DNA of 46,063 nt from Bacteroidota bacterium (GTDB lineage Bacteria; Bacteroidota; Bacteroidia; Bacteroidales; B18-G4), in NCBI GenBank assembly GCA_013202965.1, contig JABMQZ010000214.1, forward strand, positions 1 to 46,063. The letters run 5' to 3'. Each line of letters starts with the position of its first letter. The first letter of the stretch is position 1. Positions 30,233-38,628 of this stretch are shown one piece after another. The notes under the pieces are model-generated. The model was not told where the DNA came from, did not search any database, and saw nothing but the letters and a program-made list of their open reading frames with translations. Made by a program: the position numbers and the translations under genes.

Positions 30233-30547
30233 TTAAATCAGTTCGATATCCGAGTTTTCTGAGGCATTTATCTTCACTCCCTTGACCCATCCGGGCAGGT
30301 TATTGATCCTGAACACCACCTCCACTTCAAGTTCTACATCGGTATATTCCTCTTCTGTTCCAAACAGCCGGAAATCAAGCTCATAAATGCCGTCTTCCGG
30401 AATTTCCTGATATTCCCAGGGGACAAGTACCGGTGCGATCAACTTTTTGATTTCTGCAATTCCCTTGGCTTTTATGGCCATAAGGTCCGGCTCGTCATCA
30501 TGTTTAACAATTTGTATGTCCCGGACATATCTGATCTTATCACTCAT
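30233..30547 (-). CDS. Small acidic protein of unknown function
   Basis: 104 residues, no signal peptide, beta-strand-like throughout (YELDFRLFGTEEEYTDVELEVEVVFRINNLPGW). The C-terminus NASENSDIELI resembles that of the 129-residue neighbour downstream (TTTSENADIEIL); the rest of the two sequences is not obviously alike. It lies on the same strand as the histidine kinase, separated from the next gene by repeat A. No family recognised. Confidence 0.65.
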   Translation of the reverse strand: MSDKIRYVRDIQIVKHDDEPDLMAIKAKGIAEIKKLIAPVLVPWEYQEIPEDGIYELDFRLFGTEEEYTDVELEVEVVFRINNLPGWVKGVKINASENSDIELI

Positions 30548-30647
30548 AACTTACAATATTACACCCACTACGAATGAAATCCATAGCAGAAAACCACCTA
30601 TTGTTTTTCTGGTTGTTTTCTGCTATAGTTTTGGTTTTATCTGCACA

Positions 30648-30655
30648 TACTTTTG
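30648..30655 (+). promoter_or_regulatory. -7 element for the 29-residue peptide gene
   Basis: TACTTTTG, a TAnnTTTG match, about 75 bp upstream of ATG 30729. With the terminator at 30861-30890 it would define a transcript of about 225 nt. The 30548-30728 gap holds nothing else that I can see. Confidence 0.4.
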
Positions 30656-30728
30656 TTGTGACAGGCTGCAAAAGAGATTTCGGATCTCATCAACAATTAA
30701 AAATATTAACCATAAAACAGGAGGCTTC

Positions 30729-30818
30729 ATGAAAGCTTTAGCCGAAACATTCAAAATGACCCTGTTCTTAGTTTATCCACTTTGCGTTATAGTAATAATA
30801 ATAATTGCAGTTGTTTAA
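30729..30818 (+). CDS. 29-residue single-helix membrane peptide
   Basis: ATG 30729 to TAA 30818 encodes a short polar start (MKALAETFK) and one hydrophobic helix to the end (residues 10-29, five consecutive isoleucines near the C-terminus). A perfect AGGAGG stands five bases before the ATG, which is unusual here because Bacteroidetes genes rarely have strong SD sites; none of its neighbours does. A -7 element (30648-30655) and an intrinsic terminator (30861-30890) frame it as a one-gene unit. Size and make-up resemble small membrane proteins and type I toxins; no antisense RNA can be shown from sequence. It lies between the two halves of a two-component system. Confidence 0.6.
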   Translation: MKALAETFKMTLFLVYPLCVIVIIIIAVV

Positions 30819-30860
30819 CACTTCAGCATTTGATAGGGAATGTTGAAAATGTAAAACAGT

Positions 30861-30890
30861 GAACACCCCGGAACGGGGTGTTCTTTCTTC
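30861..30890 (+). terminator. Intrinsic terminator after the 29-residue peptide gene
   Basis: A perfect 10-bp stem, GAACACCCCG (30861-30870) with CGGGGTGTTC (30874-30883), a GAA loop and a T-rich tail. It lies 42 bp after the peptide stop codon. Confidence 0.85.
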
Positions 30891-30974
30891 CTTTTTGTAG
30901 GTAAAGATTAAGAAACAATATATTTCGATCTTTTATTTATAAGACAAATTAATAATTAAAAATTGAAAGAGATT

Positions 30975-31265
30975 ATGAAAACTATAAGATTTCCATTGAC
31001 CGGGGTAATTCTTTCTTTTGCAATAATCGGTTATGCAGGAAACAAACGGTCAGCACAGGCAAAAAAAATTGTACACATCACACTTGACCAGGCACTGACA
31101 GAGCCCAAATTGGTAAAAGCCATGTATGCGCAGCTGAGCATTAGTTTACTAAGGTTAGAACAACCAGGATTCTATTTCGTAACACTAATTCACACTGGGG
31201 TTGTTTACAAGATTGATGCAACACGTGATGCATGGATCAAGTTTTTTGTCAATAGACCAGCATAG
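30975..31265 (+). CDS. Small secreted protein of unknown function
   Basis: 96 residues from ATG 30975; the frame extends to TTG 30963. A signal peptide (MKTIRFPLTGVILSFAIIGYAG) is followed by about 70 residues with two strand-like stretches (KKIVHITLDQALTEPKLVKAMYAQLS and PGFYFVTLIHTGVVYKIDATRDAWIKFFV). The end looks like part of a peptidyl/processing chaperone-like fold, but I cannot name one. It lies opposite in strand to the histidine kinase and regulator and may be regulated with them, which is inference. The terminator at 30861-30890 separates it from the membrane peptide. Confidence 0.6.
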   Translation: MKTIRFPLTGVILSFAIIGYAGNKRSAQAKKIVHITLDQALTEPKLVKAMYAQLSISLLRLEQPGFYFVTLIHTGVVYKIDATRDAWIKFFVNRPA

Positions 31266-31287
31266 GCTGGTGTAATTTCACTCCATT

Positions 31288-31347
31288 GTGCCGCCATAGC
31301 TTCAGCGCTGCGCCGTCGGCAAACCTTTGGTGGCCGATGGGAGGCAC
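31288..31347. repeat. GC-rich interspersed repeat, copy B
   Basis: Partner of copy A (30142-30208). Ends are inverted (GTGCC at 31288-31292, GGCAC at 31343-31347), the core CTTCAGCGC is at 31300-31308, and an inner near-palindrome (TCGGCAAACC ... GGTGGCCGA) can form a hairpin. It lies between the secreted small protein and the convergent response-regulator gene. Confidence 0.6.
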
Positions 31348-31382
31348 AAAGACGTGGTTTCTTATAGTGAAGTGTACCGGGA

Positions 31383-32021
31383 TTAATCGATAAAATCATT
31401 TTCAACAGCCCAGCGAACCAGGCCGGCAGTATTTTTTACGCCGGCTTTGTGCATCAGGTTTGCCCGATGGCTTTCAACCGTATGAAAACTGATAAATAGT
31501 TTGTCCGATATTTCCTGACTGGAACATTCTGAACAGATGAGGTTCAAAATCTCAAGTTCCCTTCCGGTGAGTTTTGGGAACAGAGAACTGCTGCTTTCCA
31601 TCTTCAGTTCCTGCTCAACCAGTCTCAGGGACAAGTGTTCACAAAAATATTTCTCCCCGGCATAAACTGCCCGAATAGCCTTTTCCATTATATCTTTACT
31701 GGTGTCTTTTAAAAGATAGCCGAATGCCCCATTTTTTACCATCAATTTCACAAATCTTTTTTCATCATACTGAGAAAGCGCGATAATTTTTACATCTGGA
31801 AATTTCTTCTTGACCATTTTGGTGCATTTCAATCCATCAAGCTTGGGCATGTTTATATCCATAAGGATGACATCCACATGAATCCCTGATTCCAGTTTTT
31901 CCAATACCTGGTACCCATTGTTGGCTTCGGCAACAAATGAAAAATCCTTGATGTCGCCAAGGCTTGTTTTAATCCCATCAATGATGAGCTGGTGGTCATC
32001 GGCAATAAAAAGATTGATCAT
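31383..32021 (-). CDS. NarL/LuxR-family response regulator
   Basis: 212 residues. Receiver domain (1-120) with acidic pocket ADD (7-9), phosphoacceptor Asp55 in ILMDINMPKLDG and the conserved Lys in YLLKDTSKD. LuxR-type helix-turn-helix (about 147-207): FPKLTGRELEILNLICSECSSQEISDKLFISFHTVESHRANLMHK. It is a typical partner of HisKA_3 kinases, and the nearest is at 27562-29658 on the same strand. The four small genes between them make the pairing probable rather than proven. Confidence 0.93.
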   Translation of the reverse strand: MINLFIADDHQLIIDGIKTSLGDIKDFSFVAEANNGYQVLEKLESGIHVDVILMDINMPKLDGLKCTKMVKKKFPDVKIIALSQYDEKRFVKLMVKNGAFGYLLKDTSKDIMEKAIRAVYAGEKYFCEHLSLRLVEQELKMESSSSLFPKLTGRELEILNLICSECSSQEISDKLFISFHTVESHRANLMHKAGVKNTAGLVRWAVENDFID

Positions 32022-32148
32022 ATTCCTGCTATTTATCAGTTAAATTCTGAGTAATGTTGGCAAAGGATAGACTTGGTATATCAAAAGCTCTGTCAGGGTG
32101 TTAAAGATAGGAAGTTTTTTTTAATGCACAGGGGCAGGAAATTTGTAC

Positions 32149-32182
32149 AAAAAAAGCAGGCATCCTTATCAGATGCCTGCTT
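32149..32182 (-). terminator. Intrinsic terminator of the FecIR/TonB operon
   Basis: A perfect 11-bp stem (AAGCAGGCATC at 32154-32164 with GATGCCTGCTT at 32172-32182) and a 7-nt loop. On the minus strand the stem is followed by seven T's. It lies 38 bp beyond the stop codon of the last operon gene (32221). The rest of the 32022-32220 gap shows no gene. Confidence 0.85.
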
Positions 32183-32220
32183 AAATATATATGGAACCGG
32201 GCCGAAGCCTGGCGGATTGG

Positions 32221-33066
32221 CTACAGCTTTATATTATAAGTTGTTCCATTGATGGTAACCGTTGCGTCATCGTCGCAGCTTCCGTCACCATAATCGAGGA
32301 CGATCAGGGGAAGGGCTGAATGCTGGAATTCAACCACACCGCTCTTGATCCAGTAACAGTTAAGAGCAAATTCGAGTGCCTGGGTGACGGTTGCAGAAAG
32401 CGTGCTGCCGTTGGCTGCAACAACATTATGTGTGCCTGAGATCATGTATACATCATCCCACCAGATAAAGGGAGTATTGTGGCCCTCGGCCCATTCGCGC
32501 ATACGGTCGGCAATCCAACTGATGATCCCGCCATCAGGCTTGATAATCTGTCCGTCGACATCTACCGTCCAGGTAGGGTTTCCGGAAGTGTTCAATCCCT
32601 GGTTGGTAACGATCTTTGTTCCCAGTACCTGGTGATTGTTCACAAAATAGTTATCTGTGGTAGTGGTGATCACCGTACCAACAGCCCAGTAAGGCCCGTC
32701 ATGTTCAACGAGTATCTTTCCTCTGCGCCATTTACCATCATTACAAAGGCAGTTCTCGGAACCGAAATCAATCGAGATCGTGAACGGAAAGGCAAGTGTG
32801 TCTATGGTCACAATAACACAGGGTCCCATAAAAATGGTGTCAAGAACAAAATCTTTATACGATTTGTTCTGGCTGCGCATGGCCTCATCGGTAATATCTG
32901 TCAGCTCGCTGAAGATTTTATCGGCCAAAGCATCATCTTTCGTTGCATTGATATTCTTTTCTTCGTTGTTTTGTGGTTCCGGGTCTTCATCCTTTTTACA
33001 TCCTGTATAAAGAACTGATACGGCTACCAGCATAAACATGGCTAAAATTAATTTGTGAGTTTTCAT
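32221..33066 (-). CDS. Lipoprotein of unknown function (paralogue of upstream gene)
   Basis: 281 residues. Lipobox ends at Cys23 (SVLYTGC), followed by KKDEDPEP, an acidic tract typical of surface-exposed lipoproteins in Bacteroidetes. The body is beta-rich, with DFGSENCLCNDGKWRRGKILVEHDG and an end LDYGDGSCDDDATVTINGTTYNIKL, a pattern of an uncharacterised Bacteroidetes lipoprotein family. The upstream gene shares the plan (CxVTxDS start, NCIKTKFRKGVVIIKI). Last gene of the leftward operon, 33 bp from its neighbour and followed by a strong terminator. Confidence 0.75.
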   Translation of the reverse strand: MKTHKLILAMFMLVAVSVLYTGCKKDEDPEPQNNEEKNINATKDDALADKIFSELTDITDEAMRSQNKSYKDFVLDTIFMGPCVIVTIDTLAFPFTISIDFGSENCLCNDGKWRRGKILVEHDGPYWAVGTVITTTTDNYFVNNHQVLGTKIVTNQGLNTSGNPTWTVDVDGQIIKPDGGIISWIADRMREWAEGHNTPFIWWDDVYMISGTHNVVAANGSTLSATVTQALEFALNCYWIKSGVVEFQHSALPLIVLDYGDGSCDDDATVTINGTTYNIKL

Positions 33067-33099
33067 AGGATTAAAATTATTTAGTGGTTTAAAATTTGT

Positions 33100-34029
33100 T
33101 TAATTCAAGGGTAAATACAATGTTCCGGAATGCCCGTGCTGATTCCAGTCGAGACGGTACCTGCTGGGGCATTCTCCTGCTGAGATCGGTTCATTGTTAT
33201 TGTTGTATCCAAAAATTGCCGTGGCTTTGATATCATTGGCAGGAATACTGTACACTTGCCTGCCTGAATATGGAACCCAGAGACATGCCTGCCTGAATAC
33301 TACTGATTCTGAGATCTGGGTATAGAACTTTTTCCCTTCGCGATCGGTACCCCAGGAAAGCAGATTATCATATCCCTGGGAAAACCCAAAACCATTCACC
33401 GCAAGCACAAGAGCCCCCTGGGTACCCGTGTATACCATATGCCTGGTGAGATGCCAGTCCCTGGGAGGATGTCCGTTGAAGGCTATAAACACGTGGGAGG
33501 TGTTTTTATGAATGACCATGCTCACACCATTGCCCAGCAGTTCAATCACGCCTCCATTAACATTTTCCAGTCGGGACATCCCGTTGATCACCATCATCTT
33601 TCCGTCAAACACCCTGGTAACTTCATAATTGTGAAATTCTACAGTTAAAAAAGCCCCCGGCATATGCCATTGTGTGTTCAGTTTGATCTTTATGATGACC
33701 ACACCTTTTCTGAACTTGGTTTTGATGCAGTTGAGGCCGTCATAAGTCAGATGATAAATAATAGTGTCGTTCACGATAAAGACAGAATCCAGGGTGACAT
33801 TGCAGGGCAGGCCCAAATTTTTGTTCAGACCGGTGCCAGCAAGTACATTGGCAGCATCTATCATGACTTCATCCGTATTGTCTTCTACGGAATTATCATC
33901 TTTTGATAATTGCTGCACTGAAGAAGAATCAGGCGGAATATCTTCCGGCTCGCTCTTTTCACATGCTGTCATTACAAGAGCTGCAAGAAGAAAAATGAAG
34001 AGAAGCCTGATCAATTTTTGTGGTTTCAT
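33100..34029 (-). CDS. Lipoprotein of unknown function (paralogue of downstream gene)
   Basis: 309 residues from ATG 34029; the frame begins at 34065, but MKPQKLIRLLFIFLLAALVMTAC is the clean lipoprotein signal. The acidic EKSEPEDI follows the Cys. The body matches the plan of the 32221-33066 lipoprotein: GLPCNVTLDSVFIVND, YDGLNCIKTKFRKGVVIIKI and a C-terminal stretch ending in LYLPLN. It lies 63 bp downstream of the DUF4249 gene and is probably in the same operon. No known function. Confidence 0.72.
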   Translation of the reverse strand: MKPQKLIRLLFIFLLAALVMTACEKSEPEDIPPDSSSVQQLSKDDNSVEDNTDEVMIDAANVLAGTGLNKNLGLPCNVTLDSVFIVNDTIIYHLTYDGLNCIKTKFRKGVVIIKIKLNTQWHMPGAFLTVEFHNYEVTRVFDGKMMVINGMSRLENVNGGVIELLGNGVSMVIHKNTSHVFIAFNGHPPRDWHLTRHMVYTGTQGALVLAVNGFGFSQGYDNLLSWGTDREGKKFYTQISESVVFRQACLWVPYSGRQVYSIPANDIKATAIFGYNNNNEPISAGECPSRYRLDWNQHGHSGTLYLPLN

Positions 34030-34092
34030 TGAACCTTGTTTTAAATAGTACACTAACTTTCTCATTTACCCTTATTTTAATTTTTTTTTATT

Positions 34093-34911
34093 TTATGGTG
34101 TAACTGTAAGAGACAGGGAATTCAAGGCACACACACCGAAAAACCCAAGCGCTCCTTCACTTAAATTTGTATTTACATTGGCCGGATCAGTTGGATAAAC
34201 ACCTCCCTGCCAGTCGGTCTCGAGCAATAAAGATCTGATAAAACCAGCATGATCCGGACTCAGGGAATACCTTCTCTCATCGATCACTGTGCCAACAGGA
34301 AAGGAAATCTGTTCAACGACAGGTGCAAAGACCTGGCTTACGTCAAGTGTGGGCAGGGTATAAAACAACAGGCGTTTTCTGCATGTTTCGGGATCAGCGT
34401 TTTCATATCCGGCTACTGCTGACCAGTCGATGAGGATTTCCCACATGGCCGGATCCTCTGCTTCAAATGCGCTGGCTACATAATCTATATGATAAAGTTC
34501 ATCATCGTCATTCTTGTTGTATTGCAATTCAGGAAATGATTTTCCGGCAACCATGTATGCCTGCGCAGAGAATATTTTATCCTGATGGAGGATCAGCAAA
34601 GAATAATTTTTGTGTAACAGCCCTACCACGACCCTGTTGGTTTTATAAGTTCCGGCTTGTTGGGGGTCTTCGCTTAACTGAAAAGTGGAGTCTTCATTGT
34701 TAATAATTACATCGACACCGCTTAGGGGAAGCGGATCATCGTTCAGGCCCGACACACTGTAATGGATATCGATGGTCTGTATTTTCGCCTCATTGGTAAT
34801 GATACCATCAACAACAATATACTGTGTGCCGTTTTCGGGCGCCGTCCAATCCGCCTCCTTTACACAGGAAGTGAGTATGATTAAGCCTATATATATCCAT
34901 ATCCTTTTCAT
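34093..34911 (-). CDS. DUF4249 surface lipoprotein partner of the TonB receptor
   Basis: 272 residues. Lipoprotein signal MKRIWIYIGLIILTSC (Cys16). The start of the mature protein, ADWTAPENGTQYIVVDGIITNEAKIQTIDIHYS, is characteristic of DUF4249, a family usually encoded directly after FecIR-controlled TonB receptors. The start codon overlaps the receptor stop (TGATG), indicating translational coupling. Likely a cell-surface lid or substrate-binding lipoprotein for the receptor (family inference). Confidence 0.88.
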   Translation of the reverse strand: MKRIWIYIGLIILTSCVKEADWTAPENGTQYIVVDGIITNEAKIQTIDIHYSVSGLNDDPLPLSGVDVIINNEDSTFQLSEDPQQAGTYKTNRVVVGLLHKNYSLLILHQDKIFSAQAYMVAGKSFPELQYNKNDDDELYHIDYVASAFEAEDPAMWEILIDWSAVAGYENADPETCRKRLLFYTLPTLDVSQVFAPVVEQISFPVGTVIDERRYSLSPDHAGFIRSLLLETDWQGGVYPTDPANVNTNLSEGALGFFGVCALNSLSLTVTP

Positions 34912-37604
34912 CAGAACTTAAATTGATAGTTTAGTGATGGAATGATCTGGGATACTGAAAGTGTGGTTGGCACCAATTCATTCTGTGCATTATGATCGGC
35001 CGGAACGACATAGTTGCCATTATTATCTTCTATTCTGTTAAAGCTGAGAGAGAACGGGTTTGTGCGGCCATAAGCGTTATACAGGTTCAATATCAGGGAG
35101 TGCTTGTAGCGGTTTTCTATCTTGTTGATCCTGAAACTTACCGAGAGGTCCAGCCTGTGATAATCAGGTAAGCGATCATTATTTTTTTCTCCGTATATGG
35201 GAACCGTATATCCATTATATTCATAGAAACTCACTGGTGTTGAGATAGCCGCTCCGCTGAGGAAGATCCAGTTGGCGGACATGCTCCATCTCTTCCCGGT
35301 GTCATAAGAAACAAAAAGGGTAATGTTATGGGGCCTGTCCTGGAATGCCGGGTAAACATCCCCATTGTTCACCTCCGGTGTTTTAACAAAAACCCTGGAA
35401 TAAGTATATCCGATCCATCCTGTCAGCTTGCCCTGCGGTTTTTGAAACATCAGTTCAAGCCCGTACGACCATGCTTTGCCGATTCTTAGCTCTCCTTCTA
35501 TAAGTGGGTTGTACAGCATATTTGCCTGGGGCGCATAATCAATGTAGTTGTGGAAATTTTTATAATAGGTTTCGGCTGAAAACTTAATCCTGCTGTCGAA
35601 AAGGTTTCTGAAATACCCCAGGGAATATTGATCAGCTTTCTGAGGTTCTATATTCGGTCCTGCCGGTACCCATACAGCCAAGGATGTGAAAGGGCTTATA
35701 TTGTTGGTGAGCTCATTCAGAAATTGGGTGGTCCGGCTGTAACCTGCTTTCACTGATGAATTCCTGGATATACTATATTCAATATTGAATCTTGGCTCCA
35801 GGCTGACATGGGTGTAATAAACGGCATCCTTTTTAACATTAAAGGTGTCGATCACCTCATGGTTCCCATCGTAAAAATAAACAGTGGTGGCACCCAGATC
35901 CTGCCAGATGGGAAGCCGGAGGCCATAACGGAGCGTGAAATTCTTGCCGATCTTCTGCTTGTTTCCTGCGTAAAAAACATATTCCATGCTGTTGTATTGG
36001 GGAACCTCATTGGTGCGATCACTACTTGTTTCGCCATTTAAAATGATATTACCCGGATCGGTGCCGTTTGCGGTAAGGGAAAACCCTGCATCGATGGTAT
36101 TGTCAGGATTTAGATACCAGCTGAGGTCATATTTCAGTGCCAGGTTGGAAATGGAGGAGTTCCAGTATTCCTTTTTATCATCCGACAGGTATAAAAAATA
36201 TTGATAACGGCTGAAATAAACAGTGGTATTTGAAAACAGTTTCTGATTAAAAACATGATTCCACCGTAAGGTACCCAGCGTATTGTACCAGCTGATGCCA
36301 TAAGTTTGTATGCCTGAATTGGTACTTCTTTCCAGGAAGTCGTTCCCGATATAAAATGTCGCGAACAACCTGTTCTTATCATTGATCTTAAAGTTGAGCT
36401 TTGCATTGAGGTCGAGAAAGCCCACCCTTATTTCCTGGTCGAGGTAGTACAATGGGGTCAGCCATTGCAATGTTGACACCCTGCCAGTAACAATAAATGA
36501 ACTTTTATCTTTTATAAGTGGCCCTTCCACTGTGAGGGATGAGGCATAAGGGCCGATATTGCCCCCAAAACCAAAGCGCCTCATATTGCCGTCCCTGGTT
36601 TTTATATCCACCACCGATGAAAGCCTGCCACCGTACTTCACAGGGAAATCACCTTTATATACCTGCATGTCGCAGATGGCATCGGGAGAAATGACCGATA
36701 GAAAGCCGAAGAGGTGAGAGGGGTTGTACACCGGTGCTTCATCTACCAGAATGAGGTTTTGATCACAGTTTCCTCCCCTGACAAAGAACAATGAAGATCC
36801 GTCGCCGAAAGATTCTATCCCGGGGATCACCTGTAAGGACTTAATAATATCCAGGTCTCCGGTAATGCCGGGAAGTTTCGAAAGTGTTTTATGGTTGAAG
36901 CGGAATTCACTGATCTGCTTGTCCAGGAAGAAGGGTTTTTCTGCTTTTGCAATGATCTCCACTTCTTTCATTTTCAAAAAGGCTTCCCGCATTTCCTGGT
37001 TCAGCTGTTTGTCGCCATCGAGATTAATCTTCAGAACAGCACTTTCGTATCCCAGAAAAGAAAAAATGATCCGGTGGGCCCCCAAGGGGAGGGTCAGGGA
37101 ATAAAACCCATACGCATTTGTTGAGGTTCCAATATAAGTGCTGTCTTCATAAACATGTGCGCCGATCAGCACCTCTCCTGTATTTTGATCTTTAAGGTAT
37201 CCTGACAGCGTATAATGGGCGTCGCTGTCATATTCCATATCTTCTCCGGGTAGCTCCCAGGAAGGATTCAGCACGATATGGTTTTCCACAAGATCATATT
37301 TGATCCCATTCCTGACAAACACTTTTCTCAATATGTATTTGATGGATTTATTCTGTGCTTCGATGCTGATCAGCTTTTGTGCAGGAATGGATTGCGGACT
37401 GTAAGAGAAATATATTTCCCCTTTTTCTTCTATTTCCCTGATGATATCTTCCAGGGGGATATCATGCGCCACGATGGTGATCTTGCGTGAAAGGTCCTGT
37501 GAAAATGAAAGCGGGGCGATAAATACCAGAATGGTAAAGATCAGGATGCCGATACTCTTTATTAATATTTTAGCTGCTATGAACAAATTGAATCTTATTG
37601 ACAT
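34911..37604 (-). CDS. TonB-dependent outer-membrane receptor with STN and regulatory domains (FecA-type transducer)
   Basis: 897 residues. Signal peptide (about 1-35). STN domain (about 38-112: ITIVAHDIPLEDIIREIEEKGEIYFSY) that senses and signals to an anti-sigma factor. Carboxypeptidase regulatory-like domain (about 130-215: YTLSGYLKDQNTGEVLIGAHVYEDSTYIGTSTNAYGFYSLTLP). Plug domain (about 230-335, with SFGDGSSLFFVRGGNCDQNLILVDEAPVYNPSHLFG). The rest is beta-barrel, ending in the aromatic SLNYQFKF. The start overlaps the FecR gene by 10 bp. It imports an unknown substrate and signals through FecR to the ECF sigma factor. Confidence 0.92.
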   Translation of the reverse strand: MSIRFNLFIAAKILIKSIGILIFTILVFIAPLSFSQDLSRKITIVAHDIPLEDIIREIEEKGEIYFSYSPQSIPAQKLISIEAQNKSIKYILRKVFVRNGIKYDLVENHIVLNPSWELPGEDMEYDSDAHYTLSGYLKDQNTGEVLIGAHVYEDSTYIGTSTNAYGFYSLTLPLGAHRIIFSFLGYESAVLKINLDGDKQLNQEMREAFLKMKEVEIIAKAEKPFFLDKQISEFRFNHKTLSKLPGITGDLDIIKSLQVIPGIESFGDGSSLFFVRGGNCDQNLILVDEAPVYNPSHLFGFLSVISPDAICDMQVYKGDFPVKYGGRLSSVVDIKTRDGNMRRFGFGGNIGPYASSLTVEGPLIKDKSSFIVTGRVSTLQWLTPLYYLDQEIRVGFLDLNAKLNFKINDKNRLFATFYIGNDFLERSTNSGIQTYGISWYNTLGTLRWNHVFNQKLFSNTTVYFSRYQYFLYLSDDKKEYWNSSISNLALKYDLSWYLNPDNTIDAGFSLTANGTDPGNIILNGETSSDRTNEVPQYNSMEYVFYAGNKQKIGKNFTLRYGLRLPIWQDLGATTVYFYDGNHEVIDTFNVKKDAVYYTHVSLEPRFNIEYSISRNSSVKAGYSRTTQFLNELTNNISPFTSLAVWVPAGPNIEPQKADQYSLGYFRNLFDSRIKFSAETYYKNFHNYIDYAPQANMLYNPLIEGELRIGKAWSYGLELMFQKPQGKLTGWIGYTYSRVFVKTPEVNNGDVYPAFQDRPHNITLFVSYDTGKRWSMSANWIFLSGAAISTPVSFYEYNGYTVPIYGEKNNDRLPDYHRLDLSVSFRINKIENRYKHSLILNLYNAYGRTNPFSLSFNRIEDNNGNYVVPADHNAQNELVPTTLSVSQIIPSLNYQFKF

Positions 37605-38590
37605 CCATTACCGGAGATCTCTATTCCCGATGCATTTGATTTTACCTCGATATCGATCGTCGACTGCAATACTTTCAATACCGTTTCCAAGGATTGCTGT
37701 TCAAAGGTAGCTGTAATGCGGCAATCAAGTATTTCCGGGTTCAGTACGCTAATATCTTTATGATATACCTTCCTGAGCACATCAATAATTTCACTGAACG
37801 GCGTATCAGTGAATTCAAGCCTTTTTGTTTTCCACGCCATAAAATTCAGATCGTCGTTTTCTTTTTTTACAATTTCACCAAACTGTTTTAAAACAACTGC
37901 TTTTTCTCCGGAATGTAATAACATCTGCTTTTCATTATAAACCAATTGAATTTCTCCTGATACCAGCACCACTTCAATGGTATTGTTCCCGGCATTTGTG
38001 TTCACATTAAATGTCGTTCCCAACACCCTTATCTTCAGCTTATCTGCATTGATAACAAAGGCTTTATCATACACGTGGCTTACATCGAAGAAAGCTTCTC
38101 CTTCAAGGGTCACGGTTCTTTCTTTTCCTTTAAATCTTTCAGGGTACTCTAAAGTAGAACCTGTATTCAGGGCCACCATGGTACCATCGGACAATGTCGA
38201 TTCTACAATTTGATTTTCTGCATAAAGCACATCAGAGCCCGGCCTCATATAGTTCCAGAAATAAAATAATGCGGGAATGATAAGGATAAGCAGTATGGCA
38301 GCAACACGTGCAAAACGGCGGTAGCCGGCATTCCTGATAATTTGTGGTGCCGGAGCTTCGTTTATACCCGTTTTTTGTGCGATTTTGGCCCATGATGTAT
38401 CAAGGTCGGCAGAAGCATCCATATTTGAAGCCTCAACAAGTGCCCAGCTTTTTTGATATTCCTTAAAAAGCTGCTGATGGGCAGGGTCTGATCTTACCCA
38501 TGCAGATAACTCCATGACTTCATCAGCACCGGCCTCTCCGGAAAAGTACCTGGTGATAAGTGTTTCGTAATATGTGTGTGCTTTGTTCAT
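37595..38590 (-). CDS. FecR-family anti-sigma factor
   Basis: 331 residues. The N-terminal cytoplasmic part (1-90: ITRYFSGEAGADEVMELSAWVRSDPAHQQLFKEYQKSW) is typical of Bacteroidetes FecR. One transmembrane helix (about 95-115). A periplasmic FecR domain (about 125-220: NQIVESTLSDGTMVALNTGSTLEYPERFKGKERTVTLEGEAFFDV) and a C-terminal DUF4974 domain (about 255-325: FTDTPFSEIIDVLRKVYHKDISV) dock with the receptor STN domain. It controls the sigma factor encoded just upstream, 38 bp away. Confidence 0.93.
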   Translation of the reverse strand: MNKAHTYYETLITRYFSGEAGADEVMELSAWVRSDPAHQQLFKEYQKSWALVEASNMDASADLDTSWAKIAQKTGINEAPAPQIIRNAGYRRFARVAAILLILIIPALFYFWNYMRPGSDVLYAENQIVESTLSDGTMVALNTGSTLEYPERFKGKERTVTLEGEAFFDVSHVYDKAFVINADKLKIRVLGTTFNVNTNAGNNTIEVVLVSGEIQLVYNEKQMLLHSGEKAVVLKQFGEIVKKENDDLNFMAWKTKRLEFTDTPFSEIIDVLRKVYHKDISVLNPEILDCRITATFEQQSLETVLKVLQSTIDIEVKSNASGIEISGNGCQ

Positions 38591-38628
38591 TTCTGCTATC
38601 TAATATACACATAAATGCCCCTATACCC

